A stretch of 64,000 nt of DNA from Pedobacter heparinus DSM 2366 (lineage in GTDB: Bacteria; Bacteroidota; Bacteroidia; Sphingobacteriales; Sphingobacteriaceae). A program made the position numbers and the translations under genes. The notes beneath the pieces were generated by a model that saw nothing but the letters and a program-made list of their open reading frames with translations, did no database searches and was not told the DNA's origin. The stretch covers positions 2,790,001-2,854,000 of the forward strand of contig NC_013061.1 of NCBI RefSeq assembly GCF_000023825.1. The letters run 5' to 3'. Shown in pieces: positions 18,798-28,335 of the stretch (its first letter is position 1; every line of letters begins with the position of its first letter).

Positions 18798-20126
18798 TTA
18801 CTTTTCCTTCGTCATCACAAATGTCGCCCCACCTTGTCTGAATGTCATTTGATTGTTCGCCACATCAAAAGTTAAGTTGATTCCTGCCGATTCAAAAGTA
18901 AAAACATCCGGTTTGGCCGCAACAAGGGGGAAAGCAGATTGCCCCGTGGCTTGTGCATACAAAACTGCATCCTTGCTGGTAATTGTTATTTTAAGTGGCA
19001 TTTTATCACTTGCGTAGGTACCCAGATATTTATTCAGGTCTTCGTTTTTAAGCTTCAGATTGCTGAAAGTAGGAATAACATAAGGCTTGTTAAACAAAAT
19101 GCTAAGCACTCCGATAGCCACATCATTCAATGAAGTGTTAACACCATTAGCCGTAATGGCTATTGCCATCTTATTTTCAGGAAAGTAGGCTGCCTGCGAC
19201 TGAAAACCATCTATTCCGCCAGTATGTCCATAACTGCTGTGTTCACCAAATGACATCTTGAACATTGCCATTCCATAGCCATTTGTTATTTTTTCCATCT
19301 GCAAAAGACTGGCTTCGCTGATCAGTTTTCCGGTAAACAATGCATTAAAAAACTGTACCAGGTCCCCCGGGTTCGCTACCATTGCACCGGCAGCACCGGG
19401 TATACTCATATCGGTTTCTTGTTCGGCCACCCAGCCCTCTTTCCATTTGTAAGATCTGGCCTCATTATTTGCCGGATTGATCGGACCGCCATAATAGGTG
19501 TTTTTTAACCCTATTTTATCAATGATACGTGATTTTACAGATGCAGCGTAGCTTTTCTTATCCAGTTTTTCTATAATAAACCCTAACAGGATGAAATTGG
19601 TGTTGCTATACTCGTTTTTTGCACCCGGCTCAAAAACCGGGGCATGCTGAAACCTTGCCAGTAAGTCGGCCTGGCTTAATTTTGCTCCAAGAATACTTGC
19701 ATAACCGGGATCACTTGTAAGGTTAAACAATCCGCTACTGTGATTCAGCAGATGTGCCATTGTTATTTTATCGGCATTCGGCAAAGCAGGAAAAAAGGTT
19801 GCCAGAGTAGTGGTAAGACTAAGTTTACCCTCCTGTATCAATTGAAAAATAACCGTTCCGGTAAATACTTTTGTAATGGAACCTATCCGGTATTTGGTTT
19901 CCGGTGTAGCGGGTATTTTTGTATCTGCAATAGCATAGCCTACGGCCTTGCTGTAAACCATTTTCCCATTTTGCATTACAGCAATGCTCATCATGGCTTT
20001 ATCCTTTGCACCAACGGTTTCGATCAGGCTATCGAGTTTTAATTTGTTAAAGGTAGCAGGGCTCTGTGCAGATGCTGCAGAAGCTACCGTGAAAATCAAT
20101 AAGAAAAAACTGGTGATTTTAAGCAT
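18798..20126 (-). CDS. Secreted serine hydrolase, class C beta-lactamase/PBP family
   Basis: A 442-residue exported protein. The signal peptide ends at about residue 20 (ASAASAQ). The beta-lactamase-type domain has the SxxK nucleophile motif (Ser83-Ile-Thr-Lys86), the YSN motif (Tyr173-Asn175) and a HTGG in place of KTG (GHTGGIDGF). A lipocalin-like C-terminal part (about 350-442) follows. Enzymes of this type are mostly D-amino-acid peptidases or esterases, so true beta-lactamase activity is not implied. It lies 60 bp after the TonB-like gene. Confidence 0.88.
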   Translation of the reverse strand: MLKITSFFLLIFTVASAASAQSPATFNKLKLDSLIETVGAKDKAMMSIAVMQNGKMVYSKAVGYAIADTKIPATPETKYRIGSITKVFTGTVIFQLIQEGKLSLTTTLATFFPALPNADKITMAHLLNHSSGLFNLTSDPGYASILGAKLSQADLLARFQHAPVFEPGAKNEYSNTNFILLGFIIEKLDKKSYAASVKSRIIDKIGLKNTYYGGPINPANNEARSYKWKEGWVAEQETDMSIPGAAGAMVANPGDLVQFFNALFTGKLISEASLLQMEKITNGYGMAMFKMSFGEHSSYGHTGGIDGFQSQAAYFPENKMAIAITANGVNTSLNDVAIGVLSILFNKPYVIPTFSNLKLKNEDLNKYLGTYASDKMPLKITITSKDAVLYAQATGQSAFPLVAAKPDVFTFESAGINLTFDVANNQMTFRQGGATFVMTKEK

Positions 20127-20186
20127 GACTGGTGTTTTTTAGCTATTAGAGTATGCGGCTTTGTCTATGTTACATAAAAATAACCA

Positions 20187-20855
20187 TCAATTCATTTTTA
20201 TAGGGATGTTATAAGCTACCCTTACAGGTTTTCCACTTTGTATCCCGGGCTCCCATTTTTCCATCCCCTCAATAACCCGGATGGCTTCAGCATCCAGTAA
20301 GGGGTGTACCGACTCTTTAACATATACTTCTGATACACTGCCGTCTTTTTCAATAAGAAAGCTGACCTTAATGGTCCCTTTGGGCCTTAACTTCAACATG
20401 CTTTTGGGGTACACAAAATTGGCCCCAATGTATTTATACAATTTATTGATCCCTCCCGGATATACAGGCTGTTTTTCTAAAGAAACGAACTCAGTGGCCC
20501 CGTTTGGTGGTGGAACTGCTCTGTAGTCTTTTTTAAACCTAAGCTTTCCCAGTACATATACCGCTTCTTTTTCTTTCTTTCCTTGCTCATCGTACCAGAT
20601 GAACTCCCCGTCCTTTACTTCTGGTGAAAGTGAGGTATAAGCACCAGTCATCTGGATTTTCCCGGATTTAAAGTAGTCGGTAACCTCATACCTTTTGCCT
20701 TCTTCTATTGTTTTGGTAATGCGGAAATAAGAACCCAATGCCTTTGTAGAAGGCTCCCAGTCTTTATCATAATAAGTGGTATCCGTTTTTTGGGCGTAGG
20801 TTACAATGCCCGAAAGCAACAGGCAAAGTACAAAAATAGTGGTACGTAAAATCAT
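20187..20855 (-). CDS. TonB C-terminal domain protein with an N-terminal MORN-like part
   Basis: A 222-residue exported protein. The signal peptide ends near residue 21 (VTYAQK). The first half has repeats like DYFKSGKIQMTGAYT and EFIWYDEQGKKEKEAVY, as in YwqK/MORN antitoxin-like modules. The second half (about 140-222) is a TonB C-terminal fold (GTIKVSFLIEKDGSVSEVYV, then DAEAIRVIEGMEKWEPG). It lacks the membrane anchor plus Pro-rich linker of classical TonB, so it is probably a periplasmic TonB-like protein. It is 16 bp downstream of the FAD/Fe-S oxidase and may be the tail of that operon. Confidence 0.8.
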   Translation of the reverse strand: MILRTTIFVLCLLLSGIVTYAQKTDTTYYDKDWEPSTKALGSYFRITKTIEEGKRYEVTDYFKSGKIQMTGAYTSLSPEVKDGEFIWYDEQGKKEKEAVYVLGKLRFKKDYRAVPPPNGATEFVSLEKQPVYPGGINKLYKYIGANFVYPKSMLKLRPKGTIKVSFLIEKDGSVSEVYVKESVHPLLDAEAIRVIEGMEKWEPGIQSGKPVRVAYNIPIKMN

Positions 20856-20871
20856 GCCCTGAAGATAAGAG

Positions 20872-23805
20872 TTATTTTAAAAGCAGACAATTATATAATA
20901 TTTCTACGGGGTGCAATGCTCTTTTTCCGGTACCATCCTTAATCTGGTGCCTGCAGCTGGTTCCGGTTGCCGCTATGATCACCTGATCTGTCTGTTTTCT
21001 GATTTCCGGAAAAAGTACCAGCTCAGCAATCTGCATCGACAGGCTGTAATGCTCTTTTTCGTACCCAAAAGAACCCGCCATCCCGCAACAGCCTGAAGGA
21101 ATGGTTTCCACTTTATAGTTCACCGGAAAGGAAAGGACCTGTTCGGTAGCGCTTAAGGCATTAAAAGCTTTTTGCTGGCAATGCCCGTGCAGTACAACCG
21201 TTCTGGCTTCAGTACTAAAATCAGACTGTTTAATATTTCCCCTTTGTATTTCTCTGGCCAAAAATTCATCAATAAGTAAAACGTTGGCAGCCAGTTTCCT
21301 TGCTACGTCCAGCTGATCGTCATTTACCAGATCGGGATATTCGTCCCTGAAAGTCAGGATTGCCGAAGGTTCAATACCTATTAAGGGCGATGCCTCATTG
21401 ATCAATGGGTCCAGGCACCAGACATTGTGCTGGGCAATTTTCCTGGCCCTCCGCAACAGACCTTTTGAAATAGAAGCCCTGCCACTTTCCAGGTGCTTCG
21501 GCAGGATTACCTCATAACCAAGGGCTTCCAGCAGCAGGATGGCCTTTATGCCAATCTCCGTATCCTGGTAATTGGTAAATTCATCACAAAAAAAGTAAAC
21601 CTTTTTTGTACTTTGCAGAACTTCCCCTTTCCAGGTGTCGCGCTGATGTTTCAGGAACCAGCTTCTCAAAGTGGTATGCTGAATTTCAGGCATACTCCTG
21701 CCGGCAGCAAAACCGGATATTTTTTTTACAGCATGGCTAACACCTCTTCCTGTCATCATCCAGTTGTACAGCCGGGGCGCCATTGCACCCAGCGCCGCAA
21801 TTCTGCTAAAGTTGGCTATCAGCCTCGACCTGAACGGAATACCGTTGGCATCCTGGTAATGCTGTAAAAACTCAGCTTTTAATTTTGCCATATCCACATT
21901 GGAAGGACACTCCGATTTACACCCCTTACAGCTCAGGCATAAGTCCAGTATTTCCTTAATTTCCCGGTGATCAAATTTATTGACCTGCTCAGAATGCGTT
22001 AAAAAATTTCTCAATATATTTGCCCGGGCCCGGGTGGTATCCTTTTCGTCATGCGTAGCCATATAAGAAGGACACATGGTACCCCCTGCCAGATGGGATT
22101 TGCGGCAATCTCCTGAACCATTACACTGTTCAATATGCTGCAACATATTCTGTCCTTCATAACGGAACACAGTTTTAAAATCAAATCCTTTTTGTCCGGC
22201 AGTGTACCTCAGCATGGTATCCATAGGCGGACTGTCTATGATCTTACCGGGGTTAAAAATATTCCGGGGGTCCCAGGTCGATTTTATTGCTTTCAGCAAG
22301 GCATAATTCTTTTCGCCAACCATTTGCGCAATAAATTCTCCCCTTAACCGCCCATCCCCATGTTCACCGCTTAACGAACCTTTATATTTTTTGACCAGCA
22401 GGGCTATTTCTTCGGCTATTAACCGGAACATTCGGGTTCCCTGTTCTGTTTTTAAGTTCAGAATAGGCCTTAAATGCAGCTCCCCGGAACCGGCATGGGC
22501 GTAATGGACAGCATACAAACCATGTTTGCTTAAAATAGCATTAAAATCCCGGATATAGGCCGGTAAATCCTGTACCGCAACTGCGGTATCTTCAATTACA
22601 GGAACAGCCTTTTCATCGCCGGGCAAATTACCCAATAAGCCCAATCCTGCTTTTCTTAACGACCATACTTTCTTAATGTCCTGACCGAACAACAAAGGAA
22701 AATAATAGCCCAGTCCCAGGTTACGCAGTTCCGCTTCAACCCTGGCCGCTACCTCCATCACTTCAGCCCTGCTAGCTCTGGCATATTCAATAACCAGCAG
22801 GGCTGCCGGCTCCCCCTGCACAAAAAAGCTGTTCGCACGCTGCTCCATATTATCCCTGGTACATTCCAAGATATAATGGTCAATCAGCTCAACCGCATTT
22901 GGCTGGTATTTTAAGGCAACCAGATTGGCTTGCAGGGCAGCTTCCAGTGTATTAAAATGGACACAGAGTAAACCTGAATGTGCCGGAGGCAGGGGTTCCA
23001 GGTTCAGCTTCACCTCCGTAATGAAAGCCAGTGTACCTTCTGATCCTGCTATTAGTTTGCAAAAGTTAAAATCCTCAGCTCCCGCAGTAAAAGGTGCCGT
23101 GTCAAGCAAAATATCTATTGCATATCCGGTATTTCGCCGTTCTATGTCACTGCGCGGAAATTCTTTTCTGATTTCCTGCTGGTTTTCATAATTCCCCAAC
23201 TGGCTTCTGATAGAACGGTATAACCTGGCCTCAAGACTTGTCCCTTCGCATTTCGCAATAAACTCCTCAAAATTCAGCGCCTTAAATGTCACCTCAGAGG
23301 CATCACTTAACAAAGCTTTAATTTCAAGGGTATGCTCTCTTGTACTTTTGTATAGGATAGAATTTGAACCACAGGAATTATTGCCCACCATACCTCCTAT
23401 CATGGCACGGTTGGCTGTTGAAGTTTCAGGGCCAAAAAACAAACCATAGTTCCGAAGGTATTTGTTCAGCTCATCGCGCACTACGCCCGGTTGCACCTTA
23501 ACCCAGCGCTCAGTGGTATTGAGTGCTATAAACTGGTTAAAATATTTAGATACATCCACCACTATGCCACTCCCTACTACCTGTCCGGCCAATGAGGTCC
23601 CTGCCGTACGTGGGATCAGTGATGTCCCTTCTTCACCTGCAAATTCAATCAGCAGCTTCAGATCAGCTACTGAACGGGGAACCGCAACAGCAAGGGGCAT
23701 TTCAGAATAGGCCGATGCGTCTGTAGCATACAACAACCTGGTGGTGTCATCCGTATACAATTCACCTTGCAGCGAACCCGCCAGTGCCTTAAGCTTCTCT
23801 TCCAT
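20872..23805 (-). CDS. FAD-linked oxidase/Fe-S fusion, probable D-2-hydroxyglutarate dehydrogenase
   Basis: A 977-residue fusion of the YdiJ type. The N-terminal FAD_binding_4 domain (about 35-260) has the RTAGTSLAGQ and GGMVGNNSCGSNS flavin loops. The FAD-oxidase C domain (about 290-540) has the SGEHGDGRLRGEF motif. Two Fe-S cluster motifs follow (Cys561 onward and CLSCKGCKSEC from Cys623). A CCG-type C-terminal part contains GHCQQ and GCCGM (Cys906-Cys907). Known relatives oxidise D-lactate, glycolate or D-2-hydroxyglutarate; E. coli YdiJ acts on the last. The operon (2-oxoadipate decarboxylase, aminoadipate semialdehyde dehydrogenase) points to D-2-hydroxyglutarate, giving 2-oxoglutarate. 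The exact substrate is inference. Confidence 0.82.
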   Translation of the reverse strand: MEEKLKALAGSLQGELYTDDTTRLLYATDASAYSEMPLAVAVPRSVADLKLLIEFAGEEGTSLIPRTAGTSLAGQVVGSGIVVDVSKYFNQFIALNTTERWVKVQPGVVRDELNKYLRNYGLFFGPETSTANRAMIGGMVGNNSCGSNSILYKSTREHTLEIKALLSDASEVTFKALNFEEFIAKCEGTSLEARLYRSIRSQLGNYENQQEIRKEFPRSDIERRNTGYAIDILLDTAPFTAGAEDFNFCKLIAGSEGTLAFITEVKLNLEPLPPAHSGLLCVHFNTLEAALQANLVALKYQPNAVELIDHYILECTRDNMEQRANSFFVQGEPAALLVIEYARASRAEVMEVAARVEAELRNLGLGYYFPLLFGQDIKKVWSLRKAGLGLLGNLPGDEKAVPVIEDTAVAVQDLPAYIRDFNAILSKHGLYAVHYAHAGSGELHLRPILNLKTEQGTRMFRLIAEEIALLVKKYKGSLSGEHGDGRLRGEFIAQMVGEKNYALLKAIKSTWDPRNIFNPGKIIDSPPMDTMLRYTAGQKGFDFKTVFRYEGQNMLQHIEQCNGSGDCRKSHLAGGTMCPSYMATHDEKDTTRARANILRNFLTHSEQVNKFDHREIKEILDLCLSCKGCKSECPSNVDMAKLKAEFLQHYQDANGIPFRSRLIANFSRIAALGAMAPRLYNWMMTGRGVSHAVKKISGFAAGRSMPEIQHTTLRSWFLKHQRDTWKGEVLQSTKKVYFFCDEFTNYQDTEIGIKAILLLEALGYEVILPKHLESGRASISKGLLRRARKIAQHNVWCLDPLINEASPLIGIEPSAILTFRDEYPDLVNDDQLDVARKLAANVLLIDEFLAREIQRGNIKQSDFSTEARTVVLHGHCQQKAFNALSATEQVLSFPVNYKVETIPSGCCGMAGSFGYEKEHYSLSMQIAELVLFPEIRKQTDQVIIAATGTSCRHQIKDGTGKRALHPVEILYNCLLLK

Positions 23806-23835
23806 CCCTTAATTTCAAGACAAGTTAAGCATAAC

Positions 23836-25365
23836 TTACAAATCAAACTTTATGCCCTGGGCCAATGGCAGTGTATTGGAATAATTGATGGTGTTCGTTT
23901 GCCGCCGCATATACCCTTTCCAGGCGTCAGATCCGCTTTCCCTGCCACCACCGGTCTCCTTCTCGCCACCAAAGGCGCCGCCTATTTCAGCCCCGGAGGT
24001 ACCAATATTTACATTTGCAATACCGCAGTCAGAGCCTGCGGCAGATAAAAACTGTTCTGCTTCACGCAGGTTCAAAGTCATAATTGCAGATGAAAGGCCC
24101 TGGGGTACATCATTCTGCATGGCTATGGCTTCCGCTATGTCTTTGTATTTCATCACATACAGAACAGGTGCAAAGGTCTCTTCCTGTACAATTGCATAGT
24201 GGTTTTTAACCTCGGCAATACAAGGTTTAACATAACAGCCCGATTCAAAACCCGGTCCATTAACCACTCCGCCTTCAACTAAAAACCTGCCCCCCTGTTG
24301 TTTCACCTGCTCAATCGCATTCAGGTAATCTTCCACAGCCCCCTGGTCTATCAGCGGGCCCATATGGTTATTTTCATCCAAAGGATCACCAATTTTGATC
24401 TGCCCGTAAGCTTTGGCCAGTTTAGCCGTAAAATCATCATAAACGCTTTCGTGGATGATCAGCCTGCGGGTAGAGGTACAACGTTGCCCGGCAGTCCCAA
24501 CCGCACCAAATACAGCTCCGATGACCGACATTTCTAAATCTGCACTTGCAGAAATAACAATAGCATTGTTTCCGCCCAGCTCCAGTATGCTCCGGCCAAA
24601 CCTGCCGGCCACCGTAGCTGAAACCACTTTTCCAACTCTGGTAGAACCGGTGAAAGAGATCAATGGAATACGCTTGTCCTCATTGATCAATGTACCACAG
24701 GCATTACCCGTAACCAAATTGCTTATTCCTTCAGGTAAATCATTTGCCTTTAACACTTTAGCAACAATATGCTGACAGGCTATGGCGCAGAGCGGTGTTT
24801 TTGAAGAAGGTTTCCAGACACATACATTGCCACATACCCAGGCCAGCGCAGTGTTCCAGGCCCAAACCGCCACAGGAAAATTAAAGGCCGAAATAATGCC
24901 GACTACCCCCAGTGGATGCCATTGCTCATACATACGGTGACCGGGCCTCTCTGAATGCATCGTTAAGCCATAAAGCTGCCTCGATAATCCTACAGCAAAA
25001 TCGCAGATGTCGATCATCTCCTGCACCTCGCCCATGCCTTCCTGTAAACTCTTTCCCATCTCAAAGGATACCAATGCCCCCAGGGCATCCTTATGTTCAC
25101 GCAGGGCATCTCCAAACTGACGTACCATTTCACCACGCTTAGGCGCGGGTACCTTTCTCCAATGCAAAAAGGCCTGGCTTGCCTGTTCCATTACTTTTTC
25201 ATAGCCCGCCGCATCTGTGCTTTGCAAGCTGGCAATTACCTGTCCGTTTACCGGAGAGCTGGAACTGATAACAGCCCCTTTGGATGCCAGCCATTTACTA
25301 CCTGTTGAAGTCCCTGAATTGTCTGGTTCAATCCCCAGTTTGTTTAATATTTCGTTGATGTTCAT
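23836..25365 (-). CDS. Aldehyde dehydrogenase of the ALDH7 type, probable 2-aminoadipate semialdehyde dehydrogenase
   Basis: A 509-residue NAD-dependent ALDH. Catalytic Cys296 lies in [13 protein letters not shown] and the general-base Glu in [20 protein letters not shown] is the cofactor loop. LELGGNNA, rather than the usual LELGGK, and the full-length C-terminus match ALDH7 (antiquitin) enzymes, which oxidise 2-aminoadipate 6-semialdehyde. It sits 15 bp after the DUF1338 gene and 30 bp before the FAD/Fe-S oxidase, all on one transcript. Role in lysine breakdown is inferred from this context. Confidence 0.88.
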   Translation of the reverse strand: MNINEILNKLGIEPDNSGTSTGSKWLASKGAVISSSSPVNGQVIASLQSTDAAGYEKVMEQASQAFLHWRKVPAPKRGEMVRQFGDALREHKDALGALVSFEMGKSLQEGMGEVQEMIDICDFAVGLSRQLYGLTMHSERPGHRMYEQWHPLGVVGIISAFNFPVAVWAWNTALAWVCGNVCVWKPSSKTPLCAIACQHIVAKVLKANDLPEGISNLVTGNACGTLINEDKRIPLISFTGSTRVGKVVSATVAGRFGRSILELGGNNAIVISASADLEMSVIGAVFGAVGTAGQRCTSTRRLIIHESVYDDFTAKLAKAYGQIKIGDPLDENNHMGPLIDQGAVEDYLNAIEQVKQQGGRFLVEGGVVNGPGFESGCYVKPCIAEVKNHYAIVQEETFAPVLYVMKYKDIAEAIAMQNDVPQGLSSAIMTLNLREAEQFLSAAGSDCGIANVNIGTSGAEIGGAFGGEKETGGGRESGSDAWKGYMRRQTNTINYSNTLPLAQGIKFDL

Positions 25366-25380
25366 TGCTTTATAAATTGA

Positions 25381-26286
25381 TTAATCCTTTGCAGGTTTAA
25401 TATACGTACTTTCAAATATTTTATCAGCATTATTGGTCTCAAAACCTTCACGCCGGTGTTCCCTTTTTATTTCAGTTAAAGGTAGCTCCCTGAATTCCGG
25501 TAAAACCAAACGCTCCGAAAATTCTACATAGCTGCCTGCAATCGGCATACGCTCGCCTTCCGCAAATACAGCCTCCTGCATTTCGGCCATAGTACTGCTC
25601 TGCCGCAATAAACCGTCTGCACTCACTTTGATCTTACCACCTGAACTGTTCAGCTTTAAGCCAAGCGATTCCACAAACCGGTTAAAATCTTCCAGCTTAT
25701 TGTAGCCAGGCTTCAGGTCCTGCACACTGATGGTATAATGGTTCAGGTAGTATCGGTTGTAAATTACCCAGGCGGCATACTCACTTTCTTCCAGTAAGCG
25801 CTGGTAATCTGCCAGATCAGGCAGTTGCCATAAAGGCTGATGAAAAAATGTACCGATCTCAGCTCCATTGTCAAGGTCAAGTGCATCCACAGGGTCTTTA
25901 TGGATACTGGAAGTGTACTTGTATATAAGTTGCTGCGCCAGTTCCGACAGCTCTTTAACGATCAGCTCACTCATAAATATCCTGGGATATTCAGGAGCAG
26001 GTGGTGCATACCAATAGGCATTCAGTTTTTTACCCTCAAAATAATAGTATTCCATTTTTTTATACCCCTGGTGCAAAAAGATCTTTTCGAAAGAAGCAAT
26101 GCCCAGATGTGGTACCCCTAAAGTACGGAAAGCAATGTGGTCATTCACAATTTCTTCCTGTGCTTTTATCACACCGGCCTCAATGAGCGAACCAGTAATC
26201 TTTTTAACCGCTGGTACAGCCTTCCGGTACCGGTCAAAAAGTACATTCAGAAAAATATCAAGGGTCTTTTCCTTATCGAAATTCAT
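25381..26286 (-). CDS. hglS: DUF1338 protein, probable 2-oxoadipate dioxygenase/decarboxylase
   Basis: A 301-residue DUF1338 protein. Characterised members (HglS of Pseudomonas putida) convert 2-oxoadipate with O2 to D-2-hydroxyglutarate and CO2 using Fe(II). Metal-ligand candidates are His50 (in NDHIAFRT), His183 (LNHYTISV) and Glu255 (SYVEFSERL). Arg54 matches the substrate-binding Arg. It is a short form, well below the roughly 450 residues of HglS/YdcJ. It begins 3 bp after the saccharopine dehydrogenase-like gene. Activity is inferred from these residues and the operon; the family has also been annotated without function. Confidence 0.8.
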   Translation of the reverse strand: MNFDKEKTLDIFLNVLFDRYRKAVPAVKKITGSLIEAGVIKAQEEIVNDHIAFRTLGVPHLGIASFEKIFLHQGYKKMEYYYFEGKKLNAYWYAPPAPEYPRIFMSELIVKELSELAQQLIYKYTSSIHKDPVDALDLDNGAEIGTFFHQPLWQLPDLADYQRLLEESEYAAWVIYNRYYLNHYTISVQDLKPGYNKLEDFNRFVESLGLKLNSSGGKIKVSADGLLRQSSTMAEMQEAVFAEGERMPIAGSYVEFSERLVLPEFRELPLTEIKREHRREGFETNNADKIFESTYIKPAKD

Positions 26287-26289
26287 ATG

Positions 26290-27354
26290 TTATGATTTAA
26301 ATAAGCTACCGGTTCTGGTGTCCAGTAACGATTCAAGTGAAATCTCTTCCTGTTTAATAAATCCTTTGGCCGGAATCGAACCATTGGCTACCATTTCTAT
26401 TACTGCAACCAGACTTGCAGCGGTAGTCCAGGAAATTGCCCTCCAGCGCTGCCCCGCAATTACAATCGGCGCACAGGCTTTGTAAAACTCATTTCTTTTC
26501 ATCTGCCCATCTTTCCAGCCTTCTGCAACTGCATAAATCAACACTACATCTTCTTCTACTTCGGGCTTGGCATTTTTTAAGAGCTCTTCCAGCTGTTGCT
26601 TATCATTTTTCAGGTGCAGTTCATGGATCAAAAAATTCATCAGGTCGCAATGCCCCGGATAACGGATCGTTTTGTAATCCAGCTTATCCACTCTGCCTTC
26701 ATAGGTCTCACACATCGTGCCCAAGCCACCTGAAGTATAAAAAGCCTCATAGGCCGCCCCCTCAATGTTAATCGCTTCTTTACCCTGTAAAGAAATTACG
26801 CGTTTCCGCTCAGCATTGTGTATAGCTTCTGCATCGTTAATGTACTCATTTACCACACCGGCGGCCGACCAGGTAAAGGAATAGGCCATTTGTCCATTGG
26901 GGTATTTTGGCAAAGCACCCACACGCATTTCTATAGAACGGATCTTTTCAAAGTCCTTACTCAGATGTGCACCTATAACACCAATAATTCCCGGGGCCAG
27001 GCCACATTGGGGCGCCATCACCGCAGTTGCATCCTTACTCAGCTCCCTGATGTAAGCGGTAGTTTCTACATCCTCCGTCAAATCAAAATAATGGCTACCT
27101 GTCTGTTGCGCTATCAGTGCAATGGTTTTATTCAAAAAATAGGGCAGTGCCGATACTACTGCATCATGGTCCGCAATCAGCTTGCGCATCAGTTCCGCAT
27201 CTGTCACATCACCGGTAATTACTTTAAAGGGCAGCGTATATGGATAATGGGGCTGTTGCTTATCCATGCCGGTTACCTCAAATTGCTCACTCAGCAATAC
27301 GCCTACCAGTGTCCCAACTTTACCAAGTCCCAGTGTAAGTACTTTTTTTATCAT
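26290..27354 (-). CDS. Saccharopine dehydrogenase family protein (or lysine 6-dehydrogenase)
   Basis: A 354-residue NAD(P)-dependent oxidoreductase. The Rossmann fold begins VLTLGLGKVGTLVGVLL. The substrate domain has YFDLTEDVETT, APQCGLAPG and the SFTWSAAGVVNEY stretch typical of saccharopine dehydrogenases. In the operon it would supply 2-aminoadipate 6-semialdehyde. It could cleave saccharopine, or, at this size, act on lysine directly like lysine 6-dehydrogenase; the sequence alone does not decide. It is the first gene of the operon, divergent from a LysR gene. Confidence 0.85.
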   Translation of the reverse strand: MIKKVLTLGLGKVGTLVGVLLSEQFEVTGMDKQQPHYPYTLPFKVITGDVTDAELMRKLIADHDAVVSALPYFLNKTIALIAQQTGSHYFDLTEDVETTAYIRELSKDATAVMAPQCGLAPGIIGVIGAHLSKDFEKIRSIEMRVGALPKYPNGQMAYSFTWSAAGVVNEYINDAEAIHNAERKRVISLQGKEAINIEGAAYEAFYTSGGLGTMCETYEGRVDKLDYKTIRYPGHCDLMNFLIHELHLKNDKQQLEELLKNAKPEVEEDVVLIYAVAEGWKDGQMKRNEFYKACAPIVIAGQRWRAISWTTAASLVAVIEMVANGSIPAKGFIKQEEISLESLLDTRTGSLFKS

Positions 27355-27396
27355 ATATTTTATTTCAGCTTAATGGTTCCCCAACAAATATCCATA

Positions 27397-27410
27397 ACTT
27401 AGTCATAAGT
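27397..27410. promoter_or_regulatory. Candidate LysR operator between divergent genes
   Basis: ACTTA-GTCA-TAAGT is a perfect short inverted repeat in the 78-bp gap between the operon start and the LysR gene. LysR-family regulators usually bind such sites in a shared divergent promoter region. No other palindrome of this quality was seen in the gap. Confidence 0.4.
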
Positions 27411-27432
27411 ATTGATTAATGTTAATTATATA

Positions 27433-28335
27433 ATGATCAGTTTCGCTAATCAAATAGAACTCAGACATCTTGTGTATTTCAAAATGCTTGCCGAGGAGTT
27501 GCATTACCGTAAAGCTGCCGAAAAGCTGTTTATTTCCCAGTCTGCCTTAAGCCAGCAGATCAAACAACTGGAACAGCTGATCCAGATCTCCCTTTTTGAC
27601 AGGTCCAATAAAAAAGTAGCCTTAAGTGAATCCGGAAAATCCTTATATAAGGATGCAGTCCAGGTGCTGAACAAGGTAGAATCTGCCCTTACCAATTTAG
27701 AGCTGATTAAAATAGGCAATACCGGACAGCTCAGAATTGGTTTCGTAGCCTCAGCAATGCAATCTGTTTTACCCGGATTGTTAAAAAATTTTCATAAAGA
27801 GTGTCCAAACATTAAATTTCAGCTCGATGAACTAAACAACAGGGAACAGTTAATGGCCTTAAAAAACGAAGAACTTGATCTGGGTTTCATGCGCTCCAAC
27901 CATGTTGATGCGGGATATGACATCAGGAGTGTGTATAAAGAAACCTTTTCCCTGGTGCTGCCCCAAAATCACCCCATCAATGCAGAAACTTTTATAAATA
28001 TAGGGCAGTTCAGAGAAGAACCTTTTATCCTGTTCCCAAATGACCAGAGTCAGTTATATTATCAGCAAATCATTAACCTGTGTGCTGATCAGGGCTTTGC
28101 ACCTAAAATTGCCCACCGGTCCATCCATGCCCCAACTATTTTTAAATTGGTAGAATATGGAATGGGGGTCTCCGTTATCCCTACCTCTTTGGCGCATACT
28201 GAAAACAAGGAGATCAAATTCATCGAACTGAAAAAAATAACACAAAGAACTGAACTATACGCTGTATGGAAAAAGAAAAGCCAAAATCCGGCATTGCCGC
28301 ACCTTTTAGAAATGCTTATAAATTTTACCGTATAA
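27433..28335 (+). CDS. LysR-family transcriptional regulator
   Basis: A regulator of about 300 residues from the ATG at 27433; a TTG at 27412 would add seven residues. The N-terminal winged helix-turn-helix is LRHLVYFKMLAEELHYRKAAEKLFISQSALSQQIKQLE, split over about residues 10-50. A periplasmic-binding-protein-like effector domain covers about 90-295. It is divergent from the lysine operon and probably controls it; the effector may be 2-aminoadipate or a related intermediate (inference). Its 3' end overlaps the next lipoprotein gene by 70 bp. Confidence 0.92.
   Translation: MISFANQIELRHLVYFKMLAEELHYRKAAEKLFISQSALSQQIKQLEQLIQISLFDRSNKKVALSESGKSLYKDAVQVLNKVESALTNLELIKIGNTGQLRIGFVASAMQSVLPGLLKNFHKECPNIKFQLDELNNREQLMALKNEELDLGFMRSNHVDAGYDIRSVYKETFSLVLPQNHPINAETFINIGQFREEPFILFPNDQSQLYYQQIINLCADQGFAPKIAHRSIHAPTIFKLVEYGMGVSVIPTSLAHTENKEIKFIELKKITQRTELYAVWKKKSQNPALPHLLEMLINFTV

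Noticed and set aside
18798..20126. The serine hydrolase as a resistance beta-lactamase
   Set aside because: The KTG motif is HTGG and a C-terminal lipocalin-like part is fused, which fits a peptidase or esterase rather than a true beta-lactamase.
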